DNA of 64,000 nt from Streptomyces sp. HUAS ZL42 (GTDB taxonomy: Bacteria; Actinomycetota; Actinomycetes; Streptomycetales; Streptomycetaceae), in contig NZ_CP160403.1 of NCBI RefSeq assembly GCF_040782645.1, forward strand, positions 4,871,001 through 4,935,000, in the 5' to 3' direction. How positions within the stretch are numbered: the stretch's first letter is position 1; the number at the start of each line of letters is the position of its first letter. A program made the position numbers and the translations under genes. A model generated the notes under the pieces. The model made no database searches. It worked only from the letters and a program-made list of their open reading frames with translations, and was not told the DNA's origin. Below, in pieces: positions 19,808 to 29,134 of the stretch.

Positions 19808-21733
19808 TCAGCCGTTCTTGATGCGGTTGGTCAGCTCGGTGACCTGGTTGTAGATGGAGCGTCGCTCGGCCATCAGATTGCGGATCTTGCGGTCTGCGTG
19901 CATCACCGTCGTGTGGTCGCGGCCACCGAACAGCGCGCCGATCTTCGGCAGCGAGAGGTCCGTCAGCTCGCGGCACAGGTACATGGCGATCTGGCGGGCG
20001 GTGACCAGCGCGCGGCCGCGTGAGGTGCCGCACAGGTCCTCGACGGTGAGGCCGAAGTAGTCGGCGGTCGCGCTCATGATGGCCGTAGAGGTGATCTCGG
20101 GTGCCGAGTCGTCGCCGCCGGGGATGAGGTCCTTGAGGACGATCTCCGTGAGGCCGAGGTCCACCGGCTGCCGGTTGAGCGACGCGAACGCCGTCACCCG
20201 GATCAGCGCACCCTCCAGCTCGCGGATGTTGCGCGAGATGCGCGACGCGATGAACTCCAGCACCTCCGGCGGAGCGTTGAGCTGCTCCTGCACCGCCTTC
20301 TTCCGGAGAATCGCGATGCGCGTCTCCAGCTCCGGCGGCTGGACATCGGTGATCAGGCCCCACTCGAAACGGTTCCGCAGCCGGTCCTCCAGTGTGACCA
20401 GCTGCTTCGGCGGCCGGTCACTGCTGAGGACGATCTGCTTGTTGGCGTTGTGGAGCGTGTTGAAGGTGTGGAAGAACTCCTCCTGCGTCGACTCCTTGTC
20501 CGCCAGGAACTGGATGTCGTCGACGAGCAGGATGTCCATTTCGCGGTAGCGCTTGCGGAAGCTGTCGCCCTTGCCGTCGCGGATGGAGTTGATGAACTCG
20601 TTGGTGAACTCCTCCGAGCTCACGTACCGCACGCGCGTGCCCGGGTAAAGGCTGCGCGCGTAGTGCCCGATGGCGTGCAGCAGGTGCGTCTTGCCGAGCC
20701 CCGACTCCCCATAGATGAACAGGGGGTTGTACGCCTTCGCGGGTGCCTCGGCGACGGCGACCGCTGCCGCGTGGGCGAAGCGGTTGGACGCGCCGATGAC
20801 GAACGTGTCGAAGAGGTACTTGGGGTTCAGGCGCGCGGTCGGCTCACCGGGGCCGGTCGCAGGCGCGGGCTGCGCGGCCAGCGGGCCGGGGGCGCCGGTG
20901 GTGGGCAGGCTGGAGCCCACGGGGCCGCCGCGGTGTACGTGACCGGAGCCGGCCGGCGGCTCGGGCAGATCGCGCCGGGTGCCGTCGCGCTGGTCGTAGT
21001 CGCGCTCGTAGTCGCCCCGGGGCGTGTCGTAGTCGGTGTGCTGCTGGTCGTACGACGGGCGTTCCATCGGCTGCGGGCGGTAGTCGTGCGACGGCGAGCC
21101 GTACGACTCCTGGGAGGGGGAGCCGTAGGAGTCCTGGGATCCGTAGGAGTCCTGCGACGACGGCGAGGCGTAGGGGTCGCGCTCGGGAAAGCCGAGCCGC
21201 TGTTGCTGCCAGCCGTAGTCGTCCTGCGACGGGCGCGGCCAGGCCCCGGGCTCGGGGCGCTGGTATTCGGAAGGGTACGCGGGGCGCGGGGTGGGAAGCT
21301 GGTCCGCGCGAGGGGCCGGGAGCTGGTCGCCGGCCGGTCCCGGGCGGCGGTCGGCGCGGTGGCGGCCGTATCCCTCGTACTGACCGGTGGGGAGCTCGGG
21401 CTCCTCGTAGCGCGGCTGGGGCTGCGTGGGGAGTGCCGGCGGGGCCGGGGGCTCGCCCGCGGAGTCGTCGACGGTGATGGCGATCCGGATCGGGCGGCCG
21501 CACTCGCGGCTCAGGGTCTCGCTGACGATGGGGGCGAGACGGCCTTCCAGTACGCCCTTCGCAAACTCGTTCGGCACGGCGAGCAGGGCGGTGTCCGCCA
21601 CCAGCGCGAGCGGCTGGCAGCGCCGGATCCAGTGCTCGTCCTTCGTCTCGACACCCTGTCCGCGGCCCTCACCGAGAAGCTGCTCCAGTACTCGTGGCCA
21701 CACTGCGGCAAGATCGGCAGGTACGTCAGCCAC
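19808..21733 (-). CDS. dnaA: Chromosomal replication initiator DnaA
   Basis: Initiator ATPase (641 aa) that binds the boxes in oriC and opens the DNA. Domain I covers about residues 1-95. Domain II is a very long linker (about 100-290) rich in Pro, Arg, Tyr, Gln and Ser, typical of Streptomyces. Domain III is AAA+: Walker A GESGLGKT near residue 345 and Walker [11 protein letters not shown]. Domain IV has the DNA-binding signature [14 protein letters not shown]. The GTG start follows a weak GAGAG. Imperfect DnaA boxes upstream (TTGTCCCCA at 21860, TGTGGATAG at 21872) suggest autoregulation. Confidence 0.98.
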   Translation of the reverse strand: MADVPADLAAVWPRVLEQLLGEGRGQGVETKDEHWIRRCQPLALVADTALLAVPNEFAKGVLEGRLAPIVSETLSRECGRPIRIAITVDDSAGEPPAPPALPTQPQPRYEEPELPTGQYEGYGRHRADRRPGPAGDQLPAPRADQLPTPRPAYPSEYQRPEPGAWPRPSQDDYGWQQQRLGFPERDPYASPSSQDSYGSQDSYGSPSQESYGSPSHDYRPQPMERPSYDQQHTDYDTPRGDYERDYDQRDGTRRDLPEPPAGSGHVHRGGPVGSSLPTTGAPGPLAAQPAPATGPGEPTARLNPKYLFDTFVIGASNRFAHAAAVAVAEAPAKAYNPLFIYGESGLGKTHLLHAIGHYARSLYPGTRVRYVSSEEFTNEFINSIRDGKGDSFRKRYREMDILLVDDIQFLADKESTQEEFFHTFNTLHNANKQIVLSSDRPPKQLVTLEDRLRNRFEWGLITDVQPPELETRIAILRKKAVQEQLNAPPEVLEFIASRISRNIRELEGALIRVTAFASLNRQPVDLGLTEIVLKDLIPGGDDSAPEITSTAIMSATADYFGLTVEDLCGTSRGRALVTARQIAMYLCRELTDLSLPKIGALFGGRDHTTVMHADRKIRNLMAERRSIYNQVTELTNRIKNG

Positions 21734-22099
21734 AGGGCACGCTCTCTCACAGGTCCCTCGAACGTGTGGTTCGGGGACGGGTCGGGTTGTAACTCGGGTG
21801 GGTCGGGGCGAATCGGAGTTCAGCCACGGTAGTCAGGGCGGCGGGTGCGGTTCAAGTTGTTGTCCCCAGGCTGTGGATAGTGTCTCTGCGTGACCCCTGG
21901 TTTGACCGGATGGCGTAGCCGCGCGTACCGTAACCAGGTCGAGTTGTCGATGGCTGCTGCCGCCTGCCTCCGATGGGCACAGATCGCATTGGGTGATCGG
22001 GAAGCGGTGCACTCGGGCGTTAACGCGAGCTACTCGTGGGCGCACGGTGACAGCCAGGACGGCACCCCGCCACTACCGATTGATTTCTGGAGCCCCCGA
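21734..22099. other. dnaA-rpmH divergent promoter region
   Basis: This 366-base gap separates dnaA (-) and rpmH (+). It contains two near-consensus DnaA boxes (21860-21868 and 21872-21880) and a good rpmH promoter (21902-21931). The rpmH leader would be about 160 bases. I see no other gene. Confidence 0.6.
21902..21931 (+). promoter_or_regulatory. Probable rpmH promoter
   Basis: TTGACC (21902-21907) and TACCGT (21926-21931) are 18 bases apart, a good match to the HrdB vegetative promoter. Start of transcription would fall near 21938. Confidence 0.6.
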
Positions 22100-22237
22100 G
22101 TGAGCAAGCGCACCTTCCAGCCGAACAACCGTCGTCGCGCGAAGACCCACGGCTTCCGGCTGCGTATGCGCACCCGTGCCGGCCGCGCGATCCTCGCGTC
22201 CCGCCGTAGCAAGGGTCGCGCCCGCCTGTCCGCCTGA
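22100..22237 (+). CDS. rpmH: 50S ribosomal protein L34
   Basis: Ribosomal protein bL34 (45 aa), reading [19 protein letters not shown] and then [23 protein letters not shown], almost invariant in bacteria. It lies in the large ribosomal subunit. The GTG start has GGAG upstream and gives the standard length. It leads the rpmH-rnpA-yidD-yidC-jag-rsmG gene string. Confidence 0.97.
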   Translation: MSKRTFQPNNRRRAKTHGFRLRMRTRAGRAILASRRSKGRARLSA

Positions 22238-22258
22238 TCCCGATCAGGTCATGACATC

Positions 22259-22630
22259 GTGCTGCCCACCGAGAACCGGCTGAGGCGGCGCGAGGACTTC
22301 GCGACCGCGGTACGACGGGGCCGCCGGGCAGGCCGCCCGCTCCTCGTCGTCCACCTTCGTAGCGGTGCCACGGACCCGCACGCGCCTGGGGAGAGCGCTC
22401 CCCCGACGCGTGCGGGTTTCGTCGTGAGCAAGGCCGTGGGTGGCGCTGTCGTACGGAACAAAGTGAAGCGCAGGCTTCGCCATCTGATGCGTGACCGAGT
22501 CGCCCTGTTTGCCCCCGGTAGCCTGGTAGTCGTACGAGCGCTGCCCGGTGCGGGTGACGCCGACCATGCACAGCTGGCCCAAGACCTTGATGCCGCCCTT
22601 CAACGGCTGCTGGGAGGGGGCGCGCGATGA
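22259..22630 (+). CDS. rnpA: Ribonuclease P protein component
   Basis: Basic protein subunit of RNase P (123 aa), which helps the RNA subunit cut 5' leaders from pre-tRNAs. It begins [22 protein letters not shown], as is typical, and carries the conserved RNA-binding stretch [14 protein letters not shown] at about residues 65-78. GTG start 21 bases after rpmH; its last 4 bases overlap the yidD start (ATGA), so the two are likely coupled in translation. Confidence 0.96.
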   Translation: MLPTENRLRRREDFATAVRRGRRAGRPLLVVHLRSGATDPHAPGESAPPTRAGFVVSKAVGGAVVRNKVKRRLRHLMRDRVALFAPGSLVVVRALPGAGDADHAQLAQDLDAALQRLLGGGAR

Positions 22631-22980
22631 AGTACCCGCTGCTGGCTCTGATCAAGCTGTACCAGTGGACGATCAGTCCACTGCTCGGGCCGGTGTGCAA
22701 GTACTACCCGTCGTGTTCCCACTACGGCTACACGGCCATCGACCGGCACGGTGCGATCAAGGGCACGGCGCTCACCGCCTGGCGCATCCTGCGGTGCAAT
22801 CCGTGGTCGCTGGGTGGTGTGGACCATGTTCCGCCGCGCAAGCGTCCGCGGTGGCACGAAATGCTGCGCGACGCCTGGCGCGCACGCAAGGGCGGGCCCT
22901 CCGCCGCCGAAACGGCCACCGAAGAGAATCCTCCTCCGAGCCCGGCCGCAGAGACCCCGCCCCATGCCCAAGGAGCATGA
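22627..22980 (+). CDS. yidD: Membrane protein insertion efficiency factor YidD
   Basis: Small protein (117 aa) of the YidD family, thought to help YidC insert proteins into the membrane. The family core is clear: [27 protein letters not shown], with the Cys pair (CKYYPSC), then [23 protein letters not shown] variable acidic Pro/Ala tail follows from about residue 85. It overlaps rnpA by 4 bases and precedes yidC by 3 bases. Confidence 0.95.
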   Translation: MKYPLLALIKLYQWTISPLLGPVCKYYPSCSHYGYTAIDRHGAIKGTALTAWRILRCNPWSLGGVDHVPPRKRPRWHEMLRDAWRARKGGPSAAETATEENPPPSPAAETPPHAQGA

Positions 22981-22983
22981 TTA

Positions 22984-24288
22984 GTGGACACGATTGCCAG
23001 CCTCTTCAGCTTCATCACGACACCTGTCTCCTGGGTCATCGTCCAGTTCCACACGGTGTACGGCGCCATCTTCGGCCCTGACACCGGGTGGGCCTGGGGC
23101 CTGTCCATCGTGTCCCTGGTGATTCTGATCCGTATCTGCCTGATTCCGCTCTTCGTGAAGCAGATCAAGGCGACCCGGGCCATGCAGACACTGCAGCCCG
23201 AGATGAAGAAGATCCAGGAGCGCTACAAGAACGACAAGCAGCGCCAGTCCGAAGAGATGATGAAGCTGTACAAGGAGACGGGCACCAACCCGCTCTCCTC
23301 GTGCCTTCCCATCCTGGCGCAGTCCCCGTTCTTCTTCGCCCTGTACCACGTGCTCAACAGCATCGCGTCCGGTGACACCATCGGCGTGATCAACGAGAGC
23401 CTGCTGGCGAGCGCGCAGAAGGCGCACATCTTCGGCGCCCCGCTCGCGTCCAAGTTCTTCAGCAGCGAGGCCGAAGTCCAGGCGCTCGGTGCCTCGCTCA
23501 CCGATGTCCGCATCGTGACCGCGGTCATGATCGTCCTGATGTCGGCGTCGCAGTTCTACACGCAGCGACAGCTGATGACGAAGAACGTCGACACGACGGT
23601 GAAGACGCCGTTCATGCAGCAGCAGAAGATGCTGATGTACGTCTTCCCCGTCATGTTCGCCGTCTTCGGTGTGAACTTCCCCGTCGGTGTCCTCGTCTAC
23701 TGGCTGACCACCAACGTGTGGACCATGGGCCAGCAGATGTACGTCATCCACAACAATCCGACCCCGGGTTCCAAGGCCCAGGCCGCGTACCTGGAGCGCC
23801 TGTCGAAGCACGTCACGCACCACGGCAAGACCCGCAACCGCCGTGAGAAGGCCATCGTCAAGGCCATCGTGGCCAAGGGCCGCGACCGCAACGAGTTCGA
23901 GCGCAAGTTCATCAACGGTCTGAACAAGGCGGGCCTCGCGGCCCAGACCGACGGCACCGTGGTGCAGAGCGAGAGCCAGGCCGTCGCCCAGACCGAGGAC
24001 GGTACGCCGATCACCGGCACCCCGAAGCGTCAGCAGCCCAAGCGGCAGAGCAAGGCCCAGCGCCAGTCCGGTGGCTCGAAGCCGGCCGGTGACGCCGAGC
24101 CGGAGTCTGCCGGTGACGCCGAGCCGAAGCAGGCCACGTCGCTGAGCAAGTCCGACGCGCCCGAGGACGCCAAGCCCGCCGCCGCTCAGAAGCCCGCCTC
24201 GAAGCCGGGCTCCGGCGGCCGCAGCAAGGCCCAGTCCGGCCAGCGCAAGGGCGGCCAGCAGCGCCCCAAGTCCCCCTCCAAGAAGTAA
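22984..24288 (+). CDS. yidC: Membrane protein insertase YidC
   Basis: Membrane insertase (434 aa) that places and folds inner-membrane proteins, alone or with SecYEG. Residues 5-30 begin the first membrane segment ([22 protein letters not shown]). The conserved YidC/Oxa1 domain follows with [29 protein letters not shown], a Pro-rich loop ([20 protein letters not shown]) and further membrane segments to about 265. The last 150 residues form a basic, Lys/Gln/Ala-rich cytoplasmic tail, as in Gram-positive YidC. It has no signal lipobox. GTG start with AAGGAG upstream. Confidence 0.96.
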   Translation: MDTIASLFSFITTPVSWVIVQFHTVYGAIFGPDTGWAWGLSIVSLVILIRICLIPLFVKQIKATRAMQTLQPEMKKIQERYKNDKQRQSEEMMKLYKETGTNPLSSCLPILAQSPFFFALYHVLNSIASGDTIGVINESLLASAQKAHIFGAPLASKFFSSEAEVQALGASLTDVRIVTAVMIVLMSASQFYTQRQLMTKNVDTTVKTPFMQQQKMLMYVFPVMFAVFGVNFPVGVLVYWLTTNVWTMGQQMYVIHNNPTPGSKAQAAYLERLSKHVTHHGKTRNRREKAIVKAIVAKGRDRNEFERKFINGLNKAGLAAQTDGTVVQSESQAVAQTEDGTPITGTPKRQQPKRQSKAQRQSGGSKPAGDAEPESAGDAEPKQATSLSKSDAPEDAKPAAAQKPASKPGSGGRSKAQSGQRKGGQQRPKSPSKK

Positions 24289-24303
24289 GAAGGAGCCCAT
24301 CCC

Positions 24304-24816
24304 GTGACGGAAGGCACCACCTCCGCCGCTGCCGAGGGTGCAGACACCCTGACCCGCCTGGAGCAGGAGGGCGAGATCGCGGCGGACTACCTCGAGGGTC
24401 TGCTGGACATCGCCGATCTCGACGGCGACATCGACATGGACGTCGAGGCCGACCGCGCCTCTGTGTCGATCATCAGCGACACGGGCACCCGCGACCTGCA
24501 GAAGCTGGTCGGCCGTGACGGCGAGGTGCTGGAGGCCTTGCAGGAGCTGACGCGTCTGGCGGTTCACCGGGAGACCGGCGACCGGAGCCGGCTGATGCTG
24601 GACATCGCGGGCTACCGTGCCAAGAAGCGCGCCGAACTCTCTGAGCTGGGCGCCAAGGCCGCGGCCGATGCGAAGAACAGCGGTGAGCCGGTGAAGCTGA
24701 AGCCGATGACGCCGTTCGAGCGCAAGGTCGTGCACGACGCGGTCAAGGCCGCGGGCCTGCGCAGCGAGTCCGAGGGCGAGGAGCCGCAGCGGTTCGTCGT
24801 CGTCCTGCCCAACTGA
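24304..24816 (+). CDS. khpB: RNA-binding protein Jag/KhpB
   Basis: Single-stranded nucleic-acid-binding protein (170 aa) with a KH-like domain (about residues 60-110, IISDTGTRDLQKLVGRDGEVLEALQELTRL) and a C-terminal R3H domain (about 125-170, PMTPFERKVVHDAVKAAG and RFVVVLPN). The N-terminal Jag domain of some relatives is absent. In other Gram-positives KhpB acts in RNA regulation and cell elongation. It follows yidC by 15 bases and ends at a hairpin before rsmG. Confidence 0.9.
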   Translation: MTEGTTSAAAEGADTLTRLEQEGEIAADYLEGLLDIADLDGDIDMDVEADRASVSIISDTGTRDLQKLVGRDGEVLEALQELTRLAVHRETGDRSRLMLDIAGYRAKKRAELSELGAKAAADAKNSGEPVKLKPMTPFERKVVHDAVKAAGLRSESEGEEPQRFVVVLPN

Positions 24817-24835
24817 TTCGGTACGTACGTTCCTC

Positions 24836-24864
24836 CGGCCCCGTCTGTTGCGCAGGCGGGGCCG
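24836..24864 (+). terminator. Hairpin between khpB and rsmG
   Basis: CGGCCCCGTCT (24836-24846) pairs with AGGCGGGGCCG (24854-24864), with one G-U pair. It would end or weaken transcription from the rpmH operon. Confidence 0.6.
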
Positions 24865-24934
24865 AACTTTGTCAGCCTGGTAGTTCTGGTGGTCGGCGCT
24901 CGGTGCGCTGATGCGGTACGGAAGGACGGTCCCC

Positions 24935-25651
24935 GTGACGGAGGCAGCGGAGCTCCCCCCTGCGCCCGAACAGGCACGTGACGTATTCGGTGATCGCTTC
25001 GCGGATGCGGTCCGGTACGCCGAGCTCCTGGCCGAGGCCGGAGTGAAGCGGGGACTCATCGGCCCGCGAGAGGTGCCCCGGCTGTGGGAGAGGCACCTGC
25101 TGAACTGCGCGGTGCTCTCCGAGGTCGTGCCCGAGGGCGTGACGGTGTGCGACGTCGGTTCGGGGGCGGGGCTGCCCGGTATCCCCCTGGCACTCGTGCG
25201 CGAGGACCTGAAGATCACTCTTCTGGAGCCGCTGCTGCGGCGCACGAACTTCCTGACCGAGGTCGTCGAGTTGCTGGGACTGGATCATGTGACGGTCGTC
25301 CGGGGTCGGGCCGAGGAGGTCATGGGCAAGTTGCCGCCGGTCCACGTGGTGACGGCCCGCGCCGTGGCCCCGCTGGACCGGCTGGCCACCTGGGGTATCC
25401 CGCTGCTGCGGCCGTACGGTGAGATGCTCGCGCTCAAGGGCGACACCGCTGAGGACGAGCTGAAGAGCGCGGCCACCGCGCTGAGCAAGCTCGGGGCAGT
25501 GGGAACGTCGATCCTTCACGTCGGCGAAGGTGTCGTGGACCCGTTGTCCACCGTTGTGCGAGTCGAGGTCGGGGAGAGTCCGGGGGGCGTGCGCTTCGCC
25601 GCGAAGAGGGCGAAGGCGGCTCGAACTGGACGTGCCCGTCGACGTCGCTGA
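24935..25651 (+). CDS. rsmG: 16S rRNA (guanine(527)-N(7))-methyltransferase RsmG
   Basis: SAM-dependent enzyme (238 aa) that methylates N7 of G527 in 16S rRNA; its loss gives low-level streptomycin resistance and raised antibiotic production in Streptomyces. The SAM site reads CDVGSGAGLPGIPLAL near residues 70-85, then LLEPLLRRTNFL and VTARAVAPLDRL. The GTG at 24935 has GGAAGGAC upstream and is preferred over the ATG at 24911. No stop or frameshift is seen, so it should be active. Confidence 0.95.
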   Translation: MTEAAELPPAPEQARDVFGDRFADAVRYAELLAEAGVKRGLIGPREVPRLWERHLLNCAVLSEVVPEGVTVCDVGSGAGLPGIPLALVREDLKITLLEPLLRRTNFLTEVVELLGLDHVTVVRGRAEEVMGKLPPVHVVTARAVAPLDRLATWGIPLLRPYGEMLALKGDTAEDELKSAATALSKLGAVGTSILHVGEGVVDPLSTVVRVEVGESPGGVRFAAKRAKAARTGRARRRR

Positions 25652-25916
25652 TCCGTCCTGACGACGAGCCGTACTCCACACAAGCTGCCAAACCTACGCA
25701 TGCCGGAGTGTCGCGACAGATCGGCCACGGCTGCTGTGCATCGTGTTTCACGTGAAACGTCGCTCACTGCTGCACGGGATCATCAGCCGGGGCCGCGCTG
25801 CGGCCGAACCCCGCGACCGAAAGCCTCTCGGTTCACTCGGAGAGGGTGTGGAGTTGTCCACAGAGGTGGAATTCTCCACAGAACACCAGGCCTCACTGGT
25901 TCGCGACCCCGAAGAC
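25652..25916 (+). promoter_or_regulatory. parAB upstream region with parS and two DnaA boxes
   Basis: The gap holds a parS site at 25745-25758 and, nearer parA, two perfect DnaA boxes: TTGTCCACA at 25854-25862 and TTCTCCACA at 25872-25880, 18 bases apart in the same direction. The frame of parA is open through this region, so some of it could be coding if parA starts further upstream. Confidence 0.55.
25745..25758. promoter_or_regulatory. parS site
   Basis: Perfect GTTTCACGTGAAAC palindrome between rsmG and parA; binding site for ParB. Confidence 0.95.
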
Positions 25917-26990
25917 ATGGCAGGCTCTGTTCATTGCGAGCCTGAAGTCGAGGAGAGTGAATCCTTGCGGTCCGACGCCAACATCGCGGGACCGATGACC
26001 GATCCGGTCCCCGGTCCCCGTACCGAGTCGATGGGGGAGGATGTTTCACGTGAAACACCGCCCCCTATGGACGACACTCCCATCGGTCGTGCTGCCCAAC
26101 TGGCGGTGGAGGCTCTGGGCCGCGCCGGCGAGGGCCTTCCACGGCCCGAGCAGACCCGCGTCATCGTGGTTGCCAACCAGAAGGGCGGCGTGGGCAAGAC
26201 GACAACCACCGTCAACCTTGCCGCTTCGCTGGCCCTGCATGGTGGCCGTGTCCTGGTGATCGACCTCGATCCCCAGGGCAATGCATCCACGGCGCTGGGT
26301 ATCGACCATCACGCCGAAGTCCCATCCATCTACGATGTGTTGGTCGAGAGCAAACCTCTCGCGGAGGTCGTCCAACCGGTCCCTGATGTCGAGGGTCTCT
26401 TCTGTGCCCCCGCCACAATCGATCTCGCCGGTGCGGAGATCGAGCTGGTGTCCCTGGTGGCTCGGGAGAGTCGGCTGCAGCGGGCGATCCAGGCGTATGA
26501 GCAGCCCTTGGACTACATCCTCATCGACTGCCCGCCCTCGCTCGGCCTGCTGACGGTCAATGCACTGGTGGCCGGAGCCGAAGTCCTCATCCCGATCCAG
26601 TGCGAGTACTACGCGCTGGAGGGCCTGGGCCAGTTGCTGCGCAATGTCGACCTGGTCCGCGGGCACCTCAACCCCACGCTGCATGTGTCCACCATCCTGC
26701 TCACCATGTACGACGGCCGGACGCGCCTCGCGTCGCAGGTCGCGGACGAGGTGCGCAACCACTTCGGCGACGAGGTACTGCGGACGAGCATTCCTCGCTC
26801 GGTCCGCATCTCCGAGGCGCCGAGCTATGGGCAGACGGTGTTGACCTACGATCCAGGATCGAGTGGTGCCCTCTCCTATCTTGAGGCGGCACGAGAAATC
26901 GCGCTGAAGGGCGTGGGCATCAGTTACGACCCGATGCAGGCCCACATCGGCGCACAGAGCAACCCGAACATGGTGGAGGGGATTCAGTGA
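25917..26990 (+). CDS. parA: Chromosome partitioning ATPase ParA
   Basis: Walker-type ATPase (357 aa) that with ParB drives segregation of oriC regions, notably during sporulation in Streptomyces. The deviant Walker A is [13 protein letters not shown] at about residues 95-107; [10 protein letters not shown] and the Walker [11 protein letters not shown] follow. The first 85 residues are an acidic, Pro-rich extension. The start is uncertain: the frame is open from 25743, and I use ATG 25917 because homologues begin [13 protein letters not shown]; there is no strong ribosome site. A parS site lies inside the gene and encodes VSRET. It overlaps parB by 4 bases. Confidence 0.93.
   Translation: MAGSVHCEPEVEESESLRSDANIAGPMTDPVPGPRTESMGEDVSRETPPPMDDTPIGRAAQLAVEALGRAGEGLPRPEQTRVIVVANQKGGVGKTTTTVNLAASLALHGGRVLVIDLDPQGNASTALGIDHHAEVPSIYDVLVESKPLAEVVQPVPDVEGLFCAPATIDLAGAEIELVSLVARESRLQRAIQAYEQPLDYILIDCPPSLGLLTVNALVAGAEVLIPIQCEYYALEGLGQLLRNVDLVRGHLNPTLHVSTILLTMYDGRTRLASQVADEVRNHFGDEVLRTSIPRSVRISEAPSYGQTVLTYDPGSSGALSYLEAAREIALKGVGISYDPMQAHIGAQSNPNMVEGIQ
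26043..26056. promoter_or_regulatory. parS site inside parA
   Basis: Perfect 14-bp site; 16 bp are symmetric with the flanking T and A. Read in the parA frame it encodes Val-Ser-Arg-Glu-Thr in the linker between the N-terminal extension and the ATPase domain. Confidence 0.95.
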
Positions 26991-28087
26991 GCGAGCGACG
27001 GAGGGGGCTGGGCCGTGGTCTAGGCGCACTGATCCCTGCTGCCCCGACGGAGAAGACGCCGGCTCCGGCCGCGGTGGGGGGCGCCGCTTCAGCGTCCCCG
27101 GCAGCGGTCCCGGTGCTGACGACCGACCGAGGGGTGGCCGCAGCGAAGGTGGCCACACTGCCACCTGTTTCACGTGAAACCGAGGAGTCGTCTCTCAACG
27201 GCGCCGTGGAGGCACCCGCCGCTCCGGTCGGTGCCCACTTCGCCGAGATCCCGCTGGACTCCATCACGCCGAACCCGCGCCAGCCGCGTGAGGTCTTCGA
27301 CGAGGATGCGCTGCAGGAACTCATCACCTCCATCAAAGAGGTCGGCCTCCTCCAGCCGGTGGTCGTACGGCAGCTGGGTCCTGGGCGCTACGAGCTCATC
27401 ATGGGCGAACGGCGCTGGCGGGCGTGCCGTGAGGCGGGGCTCGAGGCGATCCCGGCGATCGTGCGGGCCACGGAGGACGAGAAGCTTCTCCTGGACGCGC
27501 TGCTGGAGAACCTCCACCGGGCACAGTTGAACCCGCTGGAAGAGGCAGCCGCCTACGACCAGCTTCTGCAGGACTTCAATTGCACGCACGACCAGCTTGC
27601 CGACCGCATCGGACGGTCCCGTCCGCAGGTCTCCAACACCCTGCGTCTGCTGAAGCTCTCGCCGGCGGTCCAGCGCCGCGTCGCCGCCGGAGTCCTTTCC
27701 GCCGGGCATGCTCGGGCTCTGCTCGCCGTCGAAGACTCGGAGGAGCAGGATCGGCTGGCTCACCGGATCGTGGCCGAGGGGCTTTCGGTGCGGGCGGTCG
27801 AGGAGATCGTGACCCTGATGGGATCGCGGCCGCAGAAGACCCAGCGTTCCAGGGGGCCGCGGGCCGGTGCCAGGGTCTCTCCGGCGCTGTCCGATCTCGC
27901 GAGCCGTCTCTCGGACCGTTTCGAGACGAGAGTAAAGGTCGACCTGGGGCAGAAGAAGGGCAAGATCACGGTCGAGTTCGCCTCCATGGAGGACCTCGAG
28001 CGCATCCTCGGCTCCCTCGCCCCGGGCGAGGGACCCGTTCTGCAGAAGAGCCTCCTGGATCCTGACTCCGAGGACTCCGAGGACTGA
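26987..28087 (+). CDS. parB: Chromosome partitioning protein ParB
   Basis: ParB CTPase (366 aa), which loads at parS sites, spreads along DNA and recruits SMC. An Ala/Pro-rich N-terminus starts with the ParA-activating basic stretch [17 protein letters not shown]. The CTP-binding ParB domain follows with [17 protein letters not shown] and [22 protein letters not shown], then the helix-turn-helix ([24 protein letters not shown]) that reads parS, and a C-terminal dimer domain ending DSEDSED. GTG start overlaps the parA stop. A parS site lies within the gene. Confidence 0.97.
   Translation: MSERRRGLGRGLGALIPAAPTEKTPAPAAVGGAASASPAAVPVLTTDRGVAAAKVATLPPVSRETEESSLNGAVEAPAAPVGAHFAEIPLDSITPNPRQPREVFDEDALQELITSIKEVGLLQPVVVRQLGPGRYELIMGERRWRACREAGLEAIPAIVRATEDEKLLLDALLENLHRAQLNPLEEAAAYDQLLQDFNCTHDQLADRIGRSRPQVSNTLRLLKLSPAVQRRVAAGVLSAGHARALLAVEDSEEQDRLAHRIVAEGLSVRAVEEIVTLMGSRPQKTQRSRGPRAGARVSPALSDLASRLSDRFETRVKVDLGQKKGKITVEFASMEDLERILGSLAPGEGPVLQKSLLDPDSEDSED
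27167..27180. promoter_or_regulatory. parS site inside parB
   Basis: Perfect 14-bp site. In the parB frame it encodes Val-Ser-Arg-Glu-Thr just before the CTP-binding domain. Confidence 0.95.
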
Positions 28088-28133
28088 GCCCCGCGGGTCT
28101 GGGCGGAGCGCTTTCGCTCCGTGAGCCGCCGCC

Positions 28134-28175
28134 AGAGCGGGCCGTGTCCGGGGCACACCGGACACGGCCCGCTCT
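28134..28175 (+). terminator. parAB terminator
   Basis: A perfect 18-bp stem (28134-28151 with 28158-28175), loop GGCACA, is followed by TT. A smaller hairpin (28104-28121) precedes it. Confidence 0.85.
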
Positions 28176-28201
28176 TTGCGTGCAGACGGTATCGATGGAA
28201 T

Positions 28202-28221
28202 CGCATCGTGGATACGATGCG
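28202..28221. promoter_or_regulatory. Inverted repeat before the small ORF and GNAT gene
   Basis: CGCATCGT and ACGATGCG form an 8-bp inverted repeat around GGAT, about 55 bases before the small ORF. It may be an operator; the regulator is unknown. Confidence 0.35.
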
Positions 28222-28274
28222 TTGGGGTTATGGCGCATCCATTTGGCAGCACCTCTGAGTGGGAGGCGGGGGCC

Positions 28275-28532
28275 ATGCGAACGATGAGCCGGACCGGACT
28301 GGTGAGCGCGGGACTGGGCTTGGGCGCGGTCGGCGGGTTCGTCGGCAGCCTGCTCAGGGAACGGAGCGCTCTGACAGCCGCCCGCGATGCCGCGGGCGAA
28401 GGAAGCGAGGAACAGCCTTCATGGGGCGTCGGCTCGTACCGCTCACGCTGGACAACCTTCAGGACCTTCCCAAGCGCTGTCGCACGTGCGTCTTCTGGGA
28501 ACTGGACCCAGTCAGTGGTGAGGCCGCGCTGA
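28275..28532 (+). CDS. Possible small membrane protein overlapping the GNAT gene
   Basis: Open frame for 85 aa with a strong ribosome site (GGGAGGCGGGGG) 2-4 bases before the ATG. The first 28 residues (MRTMSRTGLVSAGLGLGAVGGFVGSLLRERS) could be a membrane anchor, and to about residue 50 the composition looks protein-like. The last third overlaps the GNAT gene in another frame and looks like shadow sequence. It may be a real short protein whose tail runs into GNAT, or a coupling leader for it. Confidence 0.35.
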   Translation: MRTMSRTGLVSAGLGLGAVGGFVGSLLRERSALTAARDAAGEGSEEQPSWGVGSYRSRWTTFRTFPSAVARASSGNWTQSVVRPR

Positions 28533-29038
28533 AGGCGGGAACGTCGGCCCTCGAGAAGGAAGCCTGGATCTCAGCGGTTCTGCTCGACTGGGGATCCTGT
28601 GGGCGGGTCGTCTACGTCGATGACGTGCCGGTGGGCTTCGTGCTCTATGCCCCTCCTGCCTACGTCCCCCGCTCCACGGCGTTCCCCACGAGCCCCGTGG
28701 CGCCGGATGCAGTCCAGCTGATGACCTCCTTCATCATGCCGGGCTACCAGGGGCAGGGACTGGGCCGGGTGATGGTCCAGACGGTGGCAAAGGATCTGTT
28801 GCGTCGGGGCTTCAAAGCGATCGAGGCCTTCGGTGACGCGCGCTGGAAGGAGCCGGCCTGTCTGCTGCCCGCCGACCATCTGCTGGCAGTCGGCTTCAAG
28901 ACGGTCAGGCCCCATCCTGCGTACCCGCGGCTGCGCCTGGAGCTGCGGACGACACTGTCCTGGAAGGAAGACGTGGAACTGGCGCTCGACCGGCTGCTGG
29001 GGGCCGTGCAGAAGGAACCGGCGCTCCGGCCTCTTTAA
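28421..29038 (+). CDS. GNAT family N-acetyltransferase
   Basis: Predicted acetyl-CoA-dependent acetyltransferase (205 aa), substrate unknown. It starts MGRRLVPLTLDNLQDLP with the short cysteine motif CRTCVFWEL. The acetyl-CoA loop reads MPGYQGQGLGRVMVQTV (residues about 107-123), a good match to the Q/RxxGxG/A motif. The C-terminal part includes HPAYPRLRLELRTTLSWKEDVE. Many actinobacteria carry this gene between parB and trxA. The ATG has GGAAGCGAGG upstream. A shared terminator at 29057 follows. Confidence 0.88.
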   Translation: MGRRLVPLTLDNLQDLPKRCRTCVFWELDPVSGEAALKAGTSALEKEAWISAVLLDWGSCGRVVYVDDVPVGFVLYAPPAYVPRSTAFPTSPVAPDAVQLMTSFIMPGYQGQGLGRVMVQTVAKDLLRRGFKAIEAFGDARWKEPACLLPADHLLAVGFKTVRPHPAYPRLRLELRTTLSWKEDVELALDRLLGAVQKEPALRPL

Positions 29039-29056
29039 GCTGCGGCTGCCCTTAAG

Positions 29057-29090
29057 CGAATGGGCCAACCCAGAAGGGTTGGCCCATTCG
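29057..29090. terminator. Bidirectional terminator, GNAT / trxA
   Basis: A perfect 15-bp stem (29057-29071 with 29076-29090), loop AGAA, lies between the convergent GNAT (+) and trxA (-) genes. A parS site begins 2 bases later. Confidence 0.85.
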
Positions 29091-29091
29091 T

Positions 29092-29105
29092 GTTTCACGT
29101 GAAAC
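29092..29105. promoter_or_regulatory. parS site
   Basis: Perfect 14-bp site between the convergent GNAT and trxA genes, directly next to their terminator. Confidence 0.95.
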
Positions 29106-29134
29106 GTGCAGCGTCGGCTCGACGGCTCAGAACG

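Noticed and set aside
22981..25245. A 754-codon open frame on the minus strand opposite yidC, khpB and rsmG
   Set aside because: Same shadow effect. The plus-strand genes are clear family members with ribosome sites and operon spacing.
25743..25916. Upstream extension of the parA frame from 25743
   Set aside because: It would read through parS (FHVKR) and two DnaA boxes with a start codon overlapping parS and no ribosome site. ATG 25917 agrees with homologues, though I could not test it.
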